A stretch of DNA of 64,000 bases, from contig CM064670.1 in NCBI GenBank assembly GCA_032717465.1, forward strand, positions 13,360,431 to 13,424,430. Direction: 5' to 3'. This document shows, piece after piece, positions 11,158 to 22,015 of the stretch. The position numbers and the translations under genes were made by a program. Source of the stretch: Coenobita brevimanus. Lineage: Eukaryota > Arthropoda > Malacostraca > Decapoda > Coenobitidae. The notes under the pieces are model-generated. The model ran no database searches, was not told where the DNA came from, and saw nothing but the letters and a program-made list of their open reading frames with translations. The first letter of the stretch is position 1; every line of letters starts with the position of its first letter.

Positions 11158-11631
11158 TTATCCATCCATCCATCATCCAATCTTATGATGCCCCATGAGG
11201 AGTGTGGAAGCCCAGGACTAGACAAGTTGGTCCTGACATTTAAGATGAGAGTGACCAGCCTTACTCATCCCTGAGTGGCAGTACATGAGCAATAAACCCC
11301 AATTGGAATGCCTTATTTACACACTAAACCACCAGGCGCTATAATCTGGTTATATGGTTACCACCCAGCATAGTAAATGGTTTCCTGGTGTACAGGAAAC
11401 CATTTGGCTTGTCACTCAGTGTAAGTCACCCATAAGGTAGGCAGAAGGAAGAGAAAAGAATGAAGGAAAGAAAGACAGAAGGGGGAGTGTAAAGCCACCC
11501 AGAGGCAGAAGAAGAGGAAAGAATGAAGGAAAGACAGAAAAGGAATGAAGGAAGAGAGGAAAGGGCAGACACCCAAAGCTGCACTACAACTAGTGAGTGG
11601 ATGGTGAGCACCCCCACCTACCATCCACAAT
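11158..11631 (-). mobile_element. R1 copy c with 13-bp hairpin
   Basis: Antisense on the plus strand, starting with the (CATC)n tail at 11160. It contains a perfect 13-bp inverted repeat AAATGGTTTCCTG / CAGGAAACCATTT with a 5-base loop at 11375-11405. Two purine-rich units (GAATGAAGGAAAGAAAGACA type) follow. Confidence 0.82.
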
Positions 11632-11867
11632 ATATATACTGTATATATATATTTTATAATTCATTTAGGTCACCTTTACTCTTATACTTGGGCACACCGG
11701 AAGATTTCCTCCACTCCACCGAAACTCCCTCTCATCCTGGTTCTCTGATGTGTTTCACACCAACAATTCAATGAACTCTTTCCAACAAGTCATTATCACC
11801 ATCATCATTTTCATTGTCATCATAGCAGATTATATTATTCCCCTAAATGTGATTTCATGCTGAAGTA

Positions 11868-12058
11868 CAATAGCTCCCATGGTCTAGTGGGTTAGGGTAC
11901 ACACTATTCATCAGAGAAGGAGTTTGATCATACTCAAGGGTCAATGGTTGACATCAAGGTCATGCGGCCACAAAATGATACAAGCTTCGATTAAAGTCCT
12001 CTAAACAGGAGCAATGGCTCAGTCCCTCACCAAGTCAGGAGTTCTTGGCATCAAAACT
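11868..12058 (+). mobile_element. SINE2 copy b, diverged
   Basis: A box region TGGTCTAGTGGGTTAGGGTA, B-box-like AGTTTGATCATACTC, then ACTCAAGGGTCAATGGTTGACATCAAG and AAAGTCCTCTAAACAGGAGCAATGG, collinear with the 6805-7001 copy. It ends about 70 bases from the last SF3B3 exon of the window. Confidence 0.72.
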
Positions 12059-12126
12059 GCATCATCACCAATCATCACAAAGGGAGGAAGCATTAATGAA
12101 GCGAAACGTGATGATGATGAACATAC

Positions 12127-12249
12127 CGATAACAGTAGATGTAACCACAGTGGACATGGCGGGGACTGAGTTGGTAGTCTTTGGCTGTCCCCACCAACAG
12201 GAACTGCTGCTCCAAGTCAGGCTGGTTGGCAAATTTCACCAGTGCTATA
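12127..12249 (-). CDS. SF3B3: SF3B3 exon (sixth in transcript order here)
   Basis: 123 bases. The first T completes the Ser codon split with the previous exon, then 40 codons follow (IALVKFANQ..., ...FLLVGTAKDY..., LSPRHVHCGYIYCY) and the exon ends with CG of a split codon. The family has the matching segment VGVAKDLILNPRS. The acceptor is preceded by TTTGTTTTACAG and the donor is GTATGT. SF3B3 is a beta-propeller subunit of SF3b in the U2 snRNP and contributes to branch-site recognition in the nucleus. The next exon would lie below 12127; I see none, so 1-12126 is probably intron. Compared with vertebrates, this propeller stretch is noticeably diverged. Confidence 0.88.
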
Positions 12250-12593
12250 CTGTAAAACAAACACACACAAGTTACAACATCATAAAGACGTAATGTACAT
12301 GGAACTATGGCTGGCAAACTTCAAAATATACATTCACATAATACCAGCTGAAAGACAAATGTACAAAGTACAGTAAATCCTTGTCAAAAGTTGCTTAATT
12401 TGGTGTTCTTTGGCTACTAAGTCCTCAGTAAATTACAAAAAAGAAGCTTATCAAAATTCCATTGCTACATAAACAACCAATCAGTCAGTTCTCCCAGCTG
12501 ACACTGTCAACTGTGGAGAAAATACTGATATCTTGGAACACAATCCTGCTTGAAATGAAGAATACCTGCATAATAATAATGACATCAATACCA
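12250..12593 (-). other. SF3B3 intron, no recognised element
   Basis: Part of the 679-base intron between the fifth and sixth exons. AT-rich, no coding pattern and no recognised repeat apart from the polypyrimidine tract of the acceptor at 12250-12270. Confidence 0.7.
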
Positions 12594-12860
12594 CACTGGG
12601 GTGGTTTGGACATGTGGAGAGGATGAAGAGCGAGAGACTGACGACGAAAAGAGTGTATGTGAGTGAGGTCGAGGGGGGGAGAGGGAAGGGGAGGCCAAGG
12701 ATGAGATGGAGGGATGGAGTGGAGAGGTATATGAGAGAAAGGGGTGTGAGCTGAGAGCAGGGCAGTGAAATGGTGGGGGACAGGGCAACAATGAGGCGAT
12801 CTGTTTGTGGCCACCCCGTACGGGATTAAGGCGTCTGGCAATAGATAGACAGACAGACTA
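12594..12860 (+). mobile_element. LINE-A 3' fragment
   Basis: About 265 bases from GGTTTGGACATGTGGAGAGG (FGHVERM region) through AGGCGTCTGGCAATAGATAG to a (GACA/GATA)n tail. It is a strongly 5'-truncated insertion inside the 679-base SF3B3 intron, on the strand opposite to the gene. Confidence 0.88.
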
Positions 12861-12928
12861 ATAACAACAATGATGATGATACATCACAAATGACATGGCA
12901 AAAGAGGGAGGTCAGTTATCAGTCTCAC

Positions 12929-13134
12929 CTGAAGGCTGCCTCATTCTGCTCTAATCTCACAGTATGGAGAGTTTTGCCCTGAATCGGCTCCATCACGCGC
13001 ACCAATGATGCCCACATGCCTGGTCCAGCTTTGGGAGCTCCAAACACTGAGTCTGGAAGATCCTCTGACAGTAATGCCTCAGCCATCCGTTCTGCTACCT
13101 CTGCCTCCTCCTCACCAGCAGCTTCACGCAGCTC
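12929..13134 (-). CDS. SF3B3: SF3B3 exon (fifth in transcript order here)
   Basis: 206 bases: 68 codons beginning ELREAAGEEEAEVAERMAEA, then DLPDSVFGAPKAGPGMWAS, VRVMEPIQGKTL, LEQNEAAF, plus AG of a split Ser codon. It is highly similar to the family segment with FGAPKAG, ASVIRVMNPIQG and LEQNEAAF, which is what identified the gene. The acceptor is CGACTTGCAG and the donor GTGAGA. The upstream open frame continues into intron, so the apparent Met at 13152 is not a start. The acidic Glu-rich start is the linker after the exon-4 segment in the family. Confidence 0.95.
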
Positions 13135-13224
13135 CTGCAAGTCGTTGCACATGATCCAATTACTACAATTACTGCCATGTGTTGTATATACTGGCGCTGC
13201 TCCATTATTAAAAAATAAAACAAA

Positions 13225-13445
13225 AAAATAAAAAAAAATCTATCACAACCATCCAGCATCCAACCCTTTCTTTCTGCATCAGGAATGTAGTTGTCTGGGG
13301 TTAGGCTCCTCAGTCCCAACATGAGAGGTGAGTCAACAGTCACCCTCCATAAATGACATCATGTGAGCGATGGATCCCAGCCAAATCTTGGACCTGCAAC
13401 CCTATGGCCAATATTCAGCTGGGGATCCTTAACCCACCAGACCAC
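13225..13445 (-). repeat. Possible diverged R1-like copy
   Basis: Matches R1 only in order: a CATCCAGCATCCAACC start, TGTGAGCGATGGATCCCAGCC in the place of GTGAGCAATAAACCCCAACC, and ACCCACCAGACCACCAAAC in the place of CACTAAACCACCAGGCG. It is too diverged to be certain by eye. Confidence 0.35.
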
Positions 13446-14118
13446 CAAACACTAACAATCCACATAATCCCATCATTACAGTACTGCATACACACATGCT
13501 GAATATACTGTAAATACAACATCCATACAACCATGAATAAACACCAGGGTATAATATCAGAAATCTTCTGGTGTGTCAGATAATGAAGTTTACTATCAGG
13601 TCCAATACCAGATAACCAATACATGCAATGCACACCCAAGTGCCCAAGCTGACAGAGTAATCACTGCCTACATCTAATATAATCATGACAAAAATACAAA
13701 GTATTCAAATTCCTTTCTTCAAGAAAAAAATTTGGCCAGATACTAAATCATACCATTATCAAAGGCAGCTCAATGCGCCCCTTTGAAAGTCTCTTTGGTA
13801 AAAGCTAGCAAAAATTATACTGAACTCATTATAGCTTTACCTAAAAATTGACATGTTTCACTTGAATGCTGAGATGTAACAAAAAATTAACACTAGAATA
13901 CAGTGCTTGTTACAAAGAAGTGGTCTAGAAAGGATGTAGAATAACAGTACAGTCTTCTGCCACTGAGCTACAAGATATAGCCTAAGCCACAAAAAGATAA
14001 TATCACAAAGTTTCCTTGGACAAACTACAGATCATAACACCATCCAAGTTAATAGCTTATCTGATGTCCTTCTCAGCAATACTGGTTGGTATCTGCCAGA
14101 TAAAAATAATATATATAC
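13446..14118 (-). other. SF3B3 intron, unique AT-rich sequence
   Basis: Nothing recognised on either strand apart from short AT-rich runs. It directly precedes the 5' end of LINE-A2. Confidence 0.6.
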
Positions 14119-14274
14119 CCCTGGGGGTAAGGTTTTTTTCAAGAATACTCCCCCATTATCCCTGCTTGTCGTAAAAGGCGACTAAAAGGGTTGACGGAGG
14201 GTTAGTGCCCCTCCCCGGTAAACAACTAACTAAAAAAAACAAACAAGAAGCCTCGGACAAGGACTGACCAAACG

Positions 14275-15522
14275 ATGACAACCCAGGACCGGACAAAGGA
14301 CTTCGTAATGGGTACATGGAATGTAAGAGGAGCGAATGATGAGCTGAAAGAGAGAGAGATTGTCCAGGTGCTTGAGGGTGCAAAAGTGGATGTATATGGA
14401 ATAACTGAAACAAAATGGAGAGGAGAAAGTGTGAGAGAATGGGAATATGGATGGGGTATATGTGCTGGAGTAGGTGAGAATGAGAGGGCAAAGGAAGGAG
14501 TATGTATAGTTGTGAGTAAAAGATGGAAGAAGAGCATAAGACAGTATGGATCAGTTGGGTCAAGGATTGTGTGGGTAAAGTTAAAAGTTGGAATACAAAT
14601 GTGTGTGTGTATGCGCCAACGCAAGATCGTGCTAGAAGAGTGAGAGAAGAGTTCTGGACAAATGTAGAAGTGTGCAGGGAAAAGTCTGGAAGGAACGAGA
14701 GAGTGTTTTTGATCGGTGATATGAATGGTAAAGTTGGGAATGTGAAGGTGGATGGAATAGTTGGTAAGTGGGGTGTGCCTGCTGAGATAGATGAGAATGG
14801 GAGTGCGTTAGTGGACATTTGTGCTGGGAGGGGGTTGGTGATAGCCAATACCCTCTTCAGGAATAAAATGATCCACAGGTATACATGGCGAGTGATGAGA
14901 AGGGTGGGTGGTGAACTGAATGAAAGGAAGGCAATGACTGATTATGTGTGTGTGGATGAAAGGATGTGAAGATGTATAATGGATGCAAGAGCTTATAGAG
15001 GTTGGGGGAGTGGACTTTCTGACCACTACTTGGTGGTGGCCAGAATTAGGATTCAAGTAAGATGGAGGAATAGAAGAAGGGAAAGACGAGAGGAAGGAGT
15101 AATTGCAGGGAGAGTGGAAAGGTTACAAGAGGATGAGAAAAAGGCAGAGTATAAGAGAAGTAGAGGAACGATTGGGCAAATATGAATTGGAGCAGATGGG
15201 AGACGTGGAAGGTGTGTGTGGGATATTTACAGAAGAAATATGTGCAGCATGTGATGTGGTGCGTGCAAGGAAGAGAAGACGGAGGGGGGTGCAAGGAACA
15301 GCGTCGTGGACTGAAGAGGTGAGACAGGCTGTGGCACAAAAGAAGAAAGCATACAATGAATGGATGAGAAATAGGGGCGTGGAAGAAGTTGAGAGGCGGA
15401 AGAGAGAGTTATATGTAGAAAGAAAGAGAGAGGTGAAAAGATTAGTAAGAGAGAGTAAGAAGAGAGTGGATGAGGAATTTGGAAGGAATTTGAGTGTAAG
15501 AAAATGTTCTGGAAAGAGGTGA
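14275..15522 (+). pseudogene. LINE-A2 endonuclease and linker, frameshifted
   Basis: Begins in the DFVMGTWNVRGANDE region, which shows the first endonuclease motif lost in LINE-A1. It continues through GITETKWRGE, VYAPTQDRARR, LIGDMNGKVG, YTWRVMRRV and SGLSDHYLVVARI. At least three frame changes (about 14600, 14970 and 15110-15160) and a stop after VCVDERM break it. The first change is around GTGTGTGTGTATGCGCC, where short GT repeats vary between copies. Confidence 0.85.
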
Positions 15523-17273
15523 AAAGAGTAAGACAGGGTGGAAGTGAAGTTAGCAGGGGAGTGAAAGATAAAAATGGTAGAATACTAGTGGAGAAGGGAG
15601 AAAAAGTGAGCAGATGGAGAGAACACTTTAAGGAATTGTTGAACATAGAGGATGGAAGTAATGCGAGTATAAGTGGCTGGGGAATGGCTGGGAGAAGGAG
15701 GGAGGTGAGAAGACAGGAAGAAATCAGTAGGATAGAAGTTGTGGAAGCAATGAAGAAAGTTAAATCGGGAAAGCCCCAGGAATTGATGGAGTGTGTGGTG
15801 AAATGCTGAAGCATGGGGGAGAGATAGTAGTAGAATGGATGTGGAAGATGTGCAGATTGGCCTGGGAGGAAGGTAGAGTCCTGGAGGATTGGAAGTCAGG
15901 TATAATTATTCCCTTGTACAAAGGAAAAGGGGAAAAAGAAGTGTGTGGTAATCAAAGGGGCATTTGTCTTGATAGCATAACAGGAAAAGTGTATGGTAGG
16001 ATACTTACTGACAGAGTTAGAGAAAGAACATAGAAATTAGCTGGAGAAGAAGAGTTAGAGAAAGAACAGAGAAATTAGTTGGAGAAGAACAGAGAGGCTT
16101 TAGGAAGGGAAGAGGTTGTGTAGATCAGATATTCATTCTTAGATCTTTAGTGGAAAAGTTGTATGGGGCTTTCATGGATTTGGAGAAAGCATATGACATG
16201 GTGGATAGACAAGGATTGTGGAAAGTGTTAAGAATATATGGAGTAGATGGAAAGTTGTTGAATACTGTGAAGAGTATGTACGATGGTGCGAAGGCTGCAG
16301 TGCGTGTGGATGGTGAACTAAGTGAATTTTTCTCTTTGAAAGTTGGGTTGAAACAGGGATGTGTCATGTCTCCATGGTTGTTCAATCTGTACATGGATGG
16401 GGTAATAAAAGAGGTACAAGGTAGGGTAGTGGATGTTGGAGTGGCCCTGGTGAGAGAGGATAGTGTTTGGAAACTCCCTGTACTGTTGTTTGCAGATGAT
16501 ACTGTGTTGTTGAGTGAAGACGAAGGGGAGCTGCAAGGCTTGGTGGATGAGTTTGGGAGAGTGTGTAAGAAACGGAATCTAAAGGTGAATGTAGGGAAGA
16601 GTAAAGTGATGGTCTTTGAGAGAGGTGAAGTTAGTGAATGTACAGCGAGGTTGGATGGTGAGGAATTGTAAAATGTGAGTACGTTTAAGTACAGTACTTG
16701 GGTAGTGTGATGAGTAAGGATGGAGGTTTGGAGGGTGAAGTGCTTGAAAGGGTACAGCAGGGAAGAAAGGTTGCTGGTTCCTTGAAAGCAGTGATAAGAA
16801 ACAGGGAAGTGAGCATGGAAGTGAAAAAGTTACTACATGACAGTATTGTGATACCAACTCTAACGTATGGAAGTGAAGCTTGGACGTTGTTGGAAGGACA
16901 CAAGTCAAGAGTGAGAGCAGTGGAAATGAGTTATTTAAGAGGAGCCTGTAGAGTCAAATGGAGAGACAGGCTGACGAATGAGGATATAAAGGAGAGTTGT
17001 GGTGTCGATGTGGATGTGATAGGAAGCGTTATGAGGAACACACTGAGGTGGTTTGGCCATGTGGAGAGGATGGAGGGTGAAAGACTGACAAAGAGAGTGT
17101 ACGTGAGTGAGGTGGAGGGGGGAAGAGGGAGTGGGAGGCCGAGGATGAGATGGAGGGATGGGGTGGAGACGTATATGAGAGAGGGGGGTGTGAGTTGGGA
17201 GCAGGGCAGTGAAATGGCGGGGGACAGGGGGACTTGGAGGCGTTTTGTTTGTGGCCACCCCAAATGGGATTGA
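15504..17273 (+). pseudogene. LINE-A2 reverse transcriptase, frameshifted
   Basis: Pieces in three frames: the linker and EISRIEVVEAMKKVKSGK (15504-15809), IIPLYKGKGEKEVCGNQRG (15791-16033), MDLEKAYDMVDRQG through KQGCVMSPWLFNLYMDG and LLFADDTVLLSEDEG (16150-16671, ends at a TAA after GEEL), and the C-terminal FGHVERMEGE region with RGRPRMRW changed to GSGRPRMRW (16698-17273). Dead copy. Confidence 0.87.
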
Positions 17274-17299
17274 GGCGTCTGGCAATAGATAGATAGACT

Positions 17300-17371
17300 T
17301 TGCTAATCCTCACCCTGCCCTAAGGAGGAAATGGAGGTCCAAGTTGACGATGACAATGATGATGATGATGA
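17300..17371 (+). mobile_element. LINE-D-like 3' end with GAT tail
   Basis: TCCTCACCCTGCCC, then GGAGGAAATGGAGGTCC and a (GAT)n-rich tail, match the end of LINE-D at 46164-46220 (CCTCACCCTCCCCTGG, AAAAGGAGGTCCGGATGATG). Only the last 70 bases remain, immediately after LINE-A2. Confidence 0.65.
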
Positions 17372-17560
17372 TTTTCCTTTTCCTTTTTTCTTGGGCATAA
17401 AACTGATAGCCATGTCTAAGAGGCCCAGCAATCCTCCTACATGCTACACATATTCATTTGTCATCATTTTAGCACTAGTATTCACCATCCATACTGAATA
17501 AATGTTTTTGGCTAACACCAGGCATCTACCCAGCCAACTGTCCTCTACATCCCTGTAACA
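17372..17560 (-). mobile_element. SINE1 3' portion, diverged
   Basis: On the minus strand, CAGTATGGATGGTGAATACTAGTGCTAAAATGATGAC followed by TGTAGCATGTAGGAGGATTGCTGGGCC and an A-rich tail resembles the second half of SINE1 (compare 3520-3640). The 5' half is unrecognisable or absent. Confidence 0.6.
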
Positions 17561-17605
17561 TGTCCCTCTCACTGTGTCTAACATACCAGTCTATCAGCTA
17601 CCCAT

Positions 17606-17940
17606 TCTTTTTTTCTTTTCTTTTTTTCCCCCCCTACAGTCCTATGCATCACACATCACCACTTTGACACTAGTACCCACTGTCAAAAGTGAATACATGC
17701 CAAGGCTTTCTGATTCAGAACTGGATGCAAGGGTGTCTTTATGAGACGTTGATAGATAAAGACTTTTTTTTTCATCATCATCATCATCCAGGCCTCCTTT
17801 CCCACCTTTCCCTTTCTAGTGTGGTAGGGTCCAGAGAGCCAGCAAAATAAGTAATCAAACAGTTTCCTACCCCAGCCTAGGATCAAACTCACGTATTTTT
17901 CAACACAAGACATGTTCTCTAGCCACCTGATCACCATTGC
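17606..17940 (-). mobile_element. SINE1 copy abutting an SF3B3 splice donor
   Basis: On the minus strand: GTGATCAGGTGGCTAGAGAA (A-box position), GAGTTTGATCCTAGGCTGGGG (B-box position, compare GGTTCGAATCCCGGCTGGGG), GAATACATGC equivalents, and an A-rich tail at 17606-17632. It is same-strand with SF3B3 and starts about seven bases after the donor of exon 17948-18082. Confidence 0.7.
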
Positions 17941-17947
17941 ACCTCAC

Positions 17948-18082
17948 CTCTGCCATCTGCATCTTGCGTTGTCTCTTAGTGTCCTCGGTGTAGGCATTAT
18001 GGTCACTCTCAATCACAATCAGGTGGCCGCTCTCAGGGTGGATCACAAACTTCCGTGGAGTGTACTCAAGTGGGTGCGATAC
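17948..18082 (-). CDS. SF3B3: SF3B3 exon (fourth in transcript order here)
   Basis: 135 bases, 45 codons, both junctions between codons. The product starts VSHPLEYTPRKFVIHPESGH, continues LIVIESDHNAYTEDTKRQRK and ends MQMAE. This is nearly the same as the conserved family segment YTPRKFVIHPE...IIIETDHNAYTEATK. The acceptor is CATGTCAG and the donor GTGAGGT. The downstream exon begins ELREAAGEEE, which continues the family order. Confidence 0.95.
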
Positions 18083-18111
18083 CTGACATGCAAGAGGAGG
18101 TCAATAAAAAT

Positions 18112-18259
18112 GGGAGGAGGAGGAGGAGGAGGAGGAGGAGGAGGAGCCCAAGGCTTATCTGAATATGAACCCAGTGGACTGCAGGCCAAAGTTGCCCTTC
18201 TTTCATAGCCTACTATCCTCCTTTCAGTTGATGGGGAGAAGAATGAGGAATATTGCTAT

Positions 18260-18312
<53 letters not shown>

Positions 18313-18360
18313 GCTGCTGCTGCTGCTGCTCTTGTTGTTGTTGTTCTTCTTCTTCTTCCC
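18112..18360. repeat. (GGA)n and (TTG)n microsatellites
   Basis: A GGA run at 18112-18144, then a long TTG/TGC/TTC tract at 18261-18358. They produce spurious poly-Gly, poly-Cys and poly-Leu frames that are not genes. Confidence 0.95.
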
Positions 18361-18904
18361 TGGTCAGTCTGGCTGGGCAGACCCATCAACCACAAATAAA
18401 TACCAGCCTTCCCATGTCTGGCAACACCTTGCTAAGGTAAGAACAGGGTCCCACCACATGGCAAGGTGTGTAGAAAAAGAAGCAGGCATAGCCTCCAACA
18501 GGATGAGCTGTGTATGGTAGATACGAGTAGTGGCCTCAGTCTGGACTTCGACTACTTGGTCAATGTGGTTGGCTGATTTCCCCACCTGAAAGTGTTATAC
18601 AAAGCCGGCTACTGAGTCTTGGCCCCACATCACTCACATGGTAGAATATTCTGGGATGAGGTAATCACCCACTTAACAGCAACTTTTTTGGTGGACTAAT
18701 GGGTGCTACACCTTGTCCAAGGGTGGCCTGGGACTACACTGGGCAGGAGTCCATCTTCCCTAAGCCAGGCACATGCTCCAGCCATATACCCAGAGAAATA
18801 TCTGTATAACTAGACAGCTCCAGCACACAATACTATTGATGCCCCCTCATGAAGGCATTTCTCAGCAGCCCCAAAGATATAGTAAGGGATATGCAGTAGT
18901 ACAG

Positions 18905-19455
18905 TACAAACTCCCATCCATCCATCATCCAATCCTATGTTGCCCCATGAGGAGCGTAGAAGCCTGGGGTAAGCATGTTGGTCCCGACATTTAGGATGAG
19001 AGTGACCAGTCTTACTCAACCCTGAGCCGCACTACGTGAGCAATAAGCCCCAACCATCACTTGGATATAAACCTGTGCTGGCTCAATCCAACTGGTGCAC
19101 CCTAATTACTCACTAAACCAACAGGTGCCATAATTTGGTTATACAGTTACCAACCAGCATAGTAATTGGTTTTCTGGTATACAGGACACCAATTGGTTTG
19201 TCACTCAGCGTAGAGTCACCCATAGGCAGAAGGAAGACAAAAGAATGAAGGAAAGAAAGACAGAAGAAAGAGTGTACAGTCACCTGTTCGCAGAAGGAAG
19301 AGGAAAACATGAAGGAAAGACAGAAGAAAGAGTGTAAAGTCACCCATAAGCATTAGGAAGAGGAAAGAATGAAGGAAAGAAAGACAGAAGAGGAAGGAAG
19401 GAAGAGAGGAAAGGGCAGGCACCCAAAGCACCACTACATCGAGTGAATGGATAAA
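18905..19455 (-). mobile_element. R1 copy d, three internal purine units
   Basis: R1 antisense on the plus strand, with CCATCCATCATCCAATCC at the tail end. On the plus strand the A-box position reads ACTAAACCAACAGGTGCC. Three units of about 62 bases follow (GAGTGTAAAGTCACC...GAAGGAAAGA), against one or two in the other copies. The central hairpin has decayed (TTGGTTTTCTGGTATACAGG). Confidence 0.8.
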
Positions 19456-21159
19456 CTCCCATGTCCGAAAATCCAGTTTCCAAAAATCTCCACTTTTCAA
19501 AAATACTTTTTCCTTTGTTGGGGAATTTTTATATCACCTGCCCTTGCACAATCATTGTGTTCTTTTTTCTACATGCATCTGAATAAATGATAAATTACTA
19601 ATACTCAGTATTTCATTGTACTTACTGCTCATGGTACTGTAAGCTGTGTTCTTTCATTATTTCTCCATAGTTACCATTTATTCTACGTTCCAGAATATTC
19701 CATTTTTTGTAATGCCTCTGGATCTAAGCATTTCAAATCTAAGAAGCTGTACCGTACTAACTCAAAGATCCTGGATATTAGTCTTTTCACTGTATTCTTG
19801 CCATATGCTGACAATTTTGTTCAGCCTATGATACACTTTTTAAAATGGCGTCATTAAATATAGTATCAATATCAATAATTCCTCCAATCTGAAAGACCTT
19901 TTCTGAGCTACATAAAACTGTCTGGTAGCAGCATGATTAAAATAGTCACCTGTTGATTCTGTACTGGTTAAATGTGAACAGCTCTTGTAGCCATGATACC
20001 TTGATAGTAGGAAAGAGAGAGGTACGGTATGAAAATGATTAAGTACATGATATAGAATGAATCATTTCTAAGTCTGGAACCATAATTGCAAGAACGTGAG
20101 CGAGCGAAGCAAGCTAACGATGTTTACTCTCAATTAAGACTGGAAATGAGCGGCCTGACCCAGCCCGACAGCCATGCTAGGCAGAAGCTTATAACTTTAC
20201 TCAAACGTGAAGTCAAGTTGAAATACTTTCTGCATGTAATATACTCATTCCATAAATTTTGTTACCAAATTAAAACTCACCCATAAAAGCATAGGAACCC
20301 CTTGGTTTCTACAGTTTTCCATGGGAGCATTCAGCACCAACTGGTGAACATCTCAATTGCAAAATGAAATTTAAAAAGATTTTCCACTGTAACACTGTGT
20401 TTTTTGGCATCAACTCTTGCATTTAATTATTGGAGATTCTGCCTAAAATTATATATCAGAAGGAGACTTTGATAACATGGTGATCACTCGCTCATCATGC
20501 ACTCAGAAAGTGCGCTTTACTGGTTTAATAGTCTATGCTGTAGCGCTGCTGTTGTTGCTAAAGGCTCAAATGTGAATTCAAAGCACTGCATAAACTCTGC
20601 CACTTCAACTGGGCACCCAAAATATCTTTTATTTGAGATTATCCTGAACATGTGTCTGTTATGTATGAGTGTGGTTCATGAAAAAGTAGAGAATCAATCA
20701 TTCAGTCAAATGACACCATGCATCCTCTTTAGGAATCTCCATATTAAGGCTGGGTATGACACTGCTCATTTCTTCCATGGACTGGGAGCTAAAGTAAGTG
20801 TCAAAACCAGCCGATTACGAAACTATTGGGAAAAAAAAAAGTCTGAAATTATATGTATCATATCAATTATCTCTGCCTGGTCTTTGATTCTACTTACTTA
20901 TAACTATATGTTTCCATGTCTCCTGCTTGAGTGACAACTATGTGGTGTTATTTTCACTCCCATTTCAATGCCCAACAAAAACTGCCTGACCATAACCTGT
21001 CATAATACACATTAAAATCTTTCAAATATTCTTGCATAGACTACCAATTAGACTTTAGCTTTCAGCACTGCTTCACTGACTATTATTCTATCCTTTAAGC
21101 CACACCTCAATCCACTTCTTATGTGAATGAATGTCCAACTTTAGGCACACATCTGACAG
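19456..21159 (-). other. SF3B3 intron, apparently unique sequence
   Basis: About 1.7 kb with no coding signal and no repeat I recognise. The 145-codon open frame at 20497-20934 has no recognisable domain and no splice context, and I do not call it a gene. Confidence 0.55.
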
Positions 21160-21432
21160 TCTGTTCCTCGAACACATCCGTCCTACTTGCTCCATACCTT
21201 GACATTCCATCACTTCAGCACTAATACAAATGTTCATATTGAGTAAATGCTATGGCTGTTTCATTTGGGACTGGTGTAACTGCATTAGCATGACTGTTTT
21301 GATGACATGTCAAAGAGTCTGTTTCAACAAAATTCACATGGTAAAACTGTTTTCTGCCCCAGCCTGGGATCAAACCTGCATTCTTTCAGAGTACACCACC
21401 CCTCTAACCATCTGATTACCACCTACTCTCCC
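21160..21432 (-). mobile_element. SINE1 copy, diverged
   Basis: On the minus strand: GGTAATCAGATGGTTAGAGG (A-box position), CAGGTTTGATCCCAGGCTGG (B box), then GTTTTACCATG, and ATGAACATTTGTATTAGTGC, in the SINE1 order. It lies between SF3B3 exons, same strand as the gene. Confidence 0.65.
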
Positions 21433-21486
21433 CCAGTATGAAATGCACCATCTTTAGCTGTGGTACCAAATCCTGCACTCACGCAC

Positions 21487-21681
21487 CTGGTTAAAGACAG
21501 CACCCAGCTTCTCTAGGGCCAGAATACGGAGAGTGTTTGTGGAGATGGCAACGATACCCTCAGGACACTGCTCAGAAGAAAACCCTGCAGCATACTCCAG
21601 ACTCTCGTATGACAGCGGGGTCAAGTGAAACCGGTTCTGGTAGTAGTAAGACAGCCACGACCGAGATGACATGGCCAGTAC
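21487..21681 (-). CDS. SF3B3: SF3B3 exon (third in transcript order here)
   Basis: 195 bases, 65 codons, both junctions between codons. It begins VLAMSSRSWLSYYYQNRFHL, has TPLSYESLEYAAGFSSEQCP and EGIVAISTNTLRILALEKLG, and ends AVFNQ. This is one of the most conserved segments of the family (LAMSSRSWLSY, EGIVAIS.NTLRILALEKLGAVFNQ). The acceptor is TACTGCAG and the donor GTGCGT. The product forms part of a beta-propeller in the SF3b core. Confidence 0.96.
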
Positions 21682-22015
21682 CTGCAGTATAGAATAAAAA
21701 CAATTGCATAACTGTCATATTCACCATTATCATCATCATCACATTACCTTGCAACCCCATTTCATTAGCCTTATCATCATACAGACTTTTCATCCCACCT
21801 AGCGTGCTGGAGAAGGACAAAACCTTCATGCAGTGGCACTGATATAATAAGACAGCGTAGTTATATAAACATCCCTCAACTGCCTCCCTATTCCCCTAAA
21901 AGACAATAACAGACTGCAGGAGATGGGCAACTTTAGCATAGAGTCCACCAGGTTCACATTCAGATTAACATGGGACTACGACTACAATTCATTTAATGAT
22001 GGAGTGAAGTATGAA
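21682..22015 (-). other. SF3B3 intron, no recognised element
   Basis: Includes a short (ATC)n run near 21725-21745. No gene or known repeat seen. Confidence 0.6.

Larger units (their letters stand above)
14119..17297 (+). mobile_element. LINE-A copy A2, 5' complete but decayed
   Basis: Starts with CCTGGGGGTAAGG and TCAAGAATACTCCCCC, the same 5' end as the copy at 39046, and ends in AGGCGTCTGGCAATAGATAGATAGA. About 3.2 kb, which I take as the family's full length. It lies in the 4.8-kb SF3B3 intron, opposite in orientation to the gene and to LINE-A1. The coding region is cut by several frameshifts and a short duplication near 16020-16080. Confidence 0.9.

Noticed and set aside
1..12126. Next SF3B3 exon downstream
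   Set aside because: I searched for the expected continuation on the minus strand and saw nothing convincing; a profile search could still find a short exon.
13144..13152. Start codon of SF3B3 at the Met before CNDLQELREAAG
   Set aside because: It lies upstream of a good acceptor (CTTGCAG), and the family shows this is an internal exon continuing from MQMAE.
18165..18520. Poly-Cys and poly-Leu proteins
   Set aside because: Pure translation of a (TTG/TGC)n microsatellite.
20497..20934. 145-codon open frame in an SF3B3 intron
   Set aside because: No domain, no codon pattern, no splice or promoter context; length is possible by chance in this AT-rich sequence.
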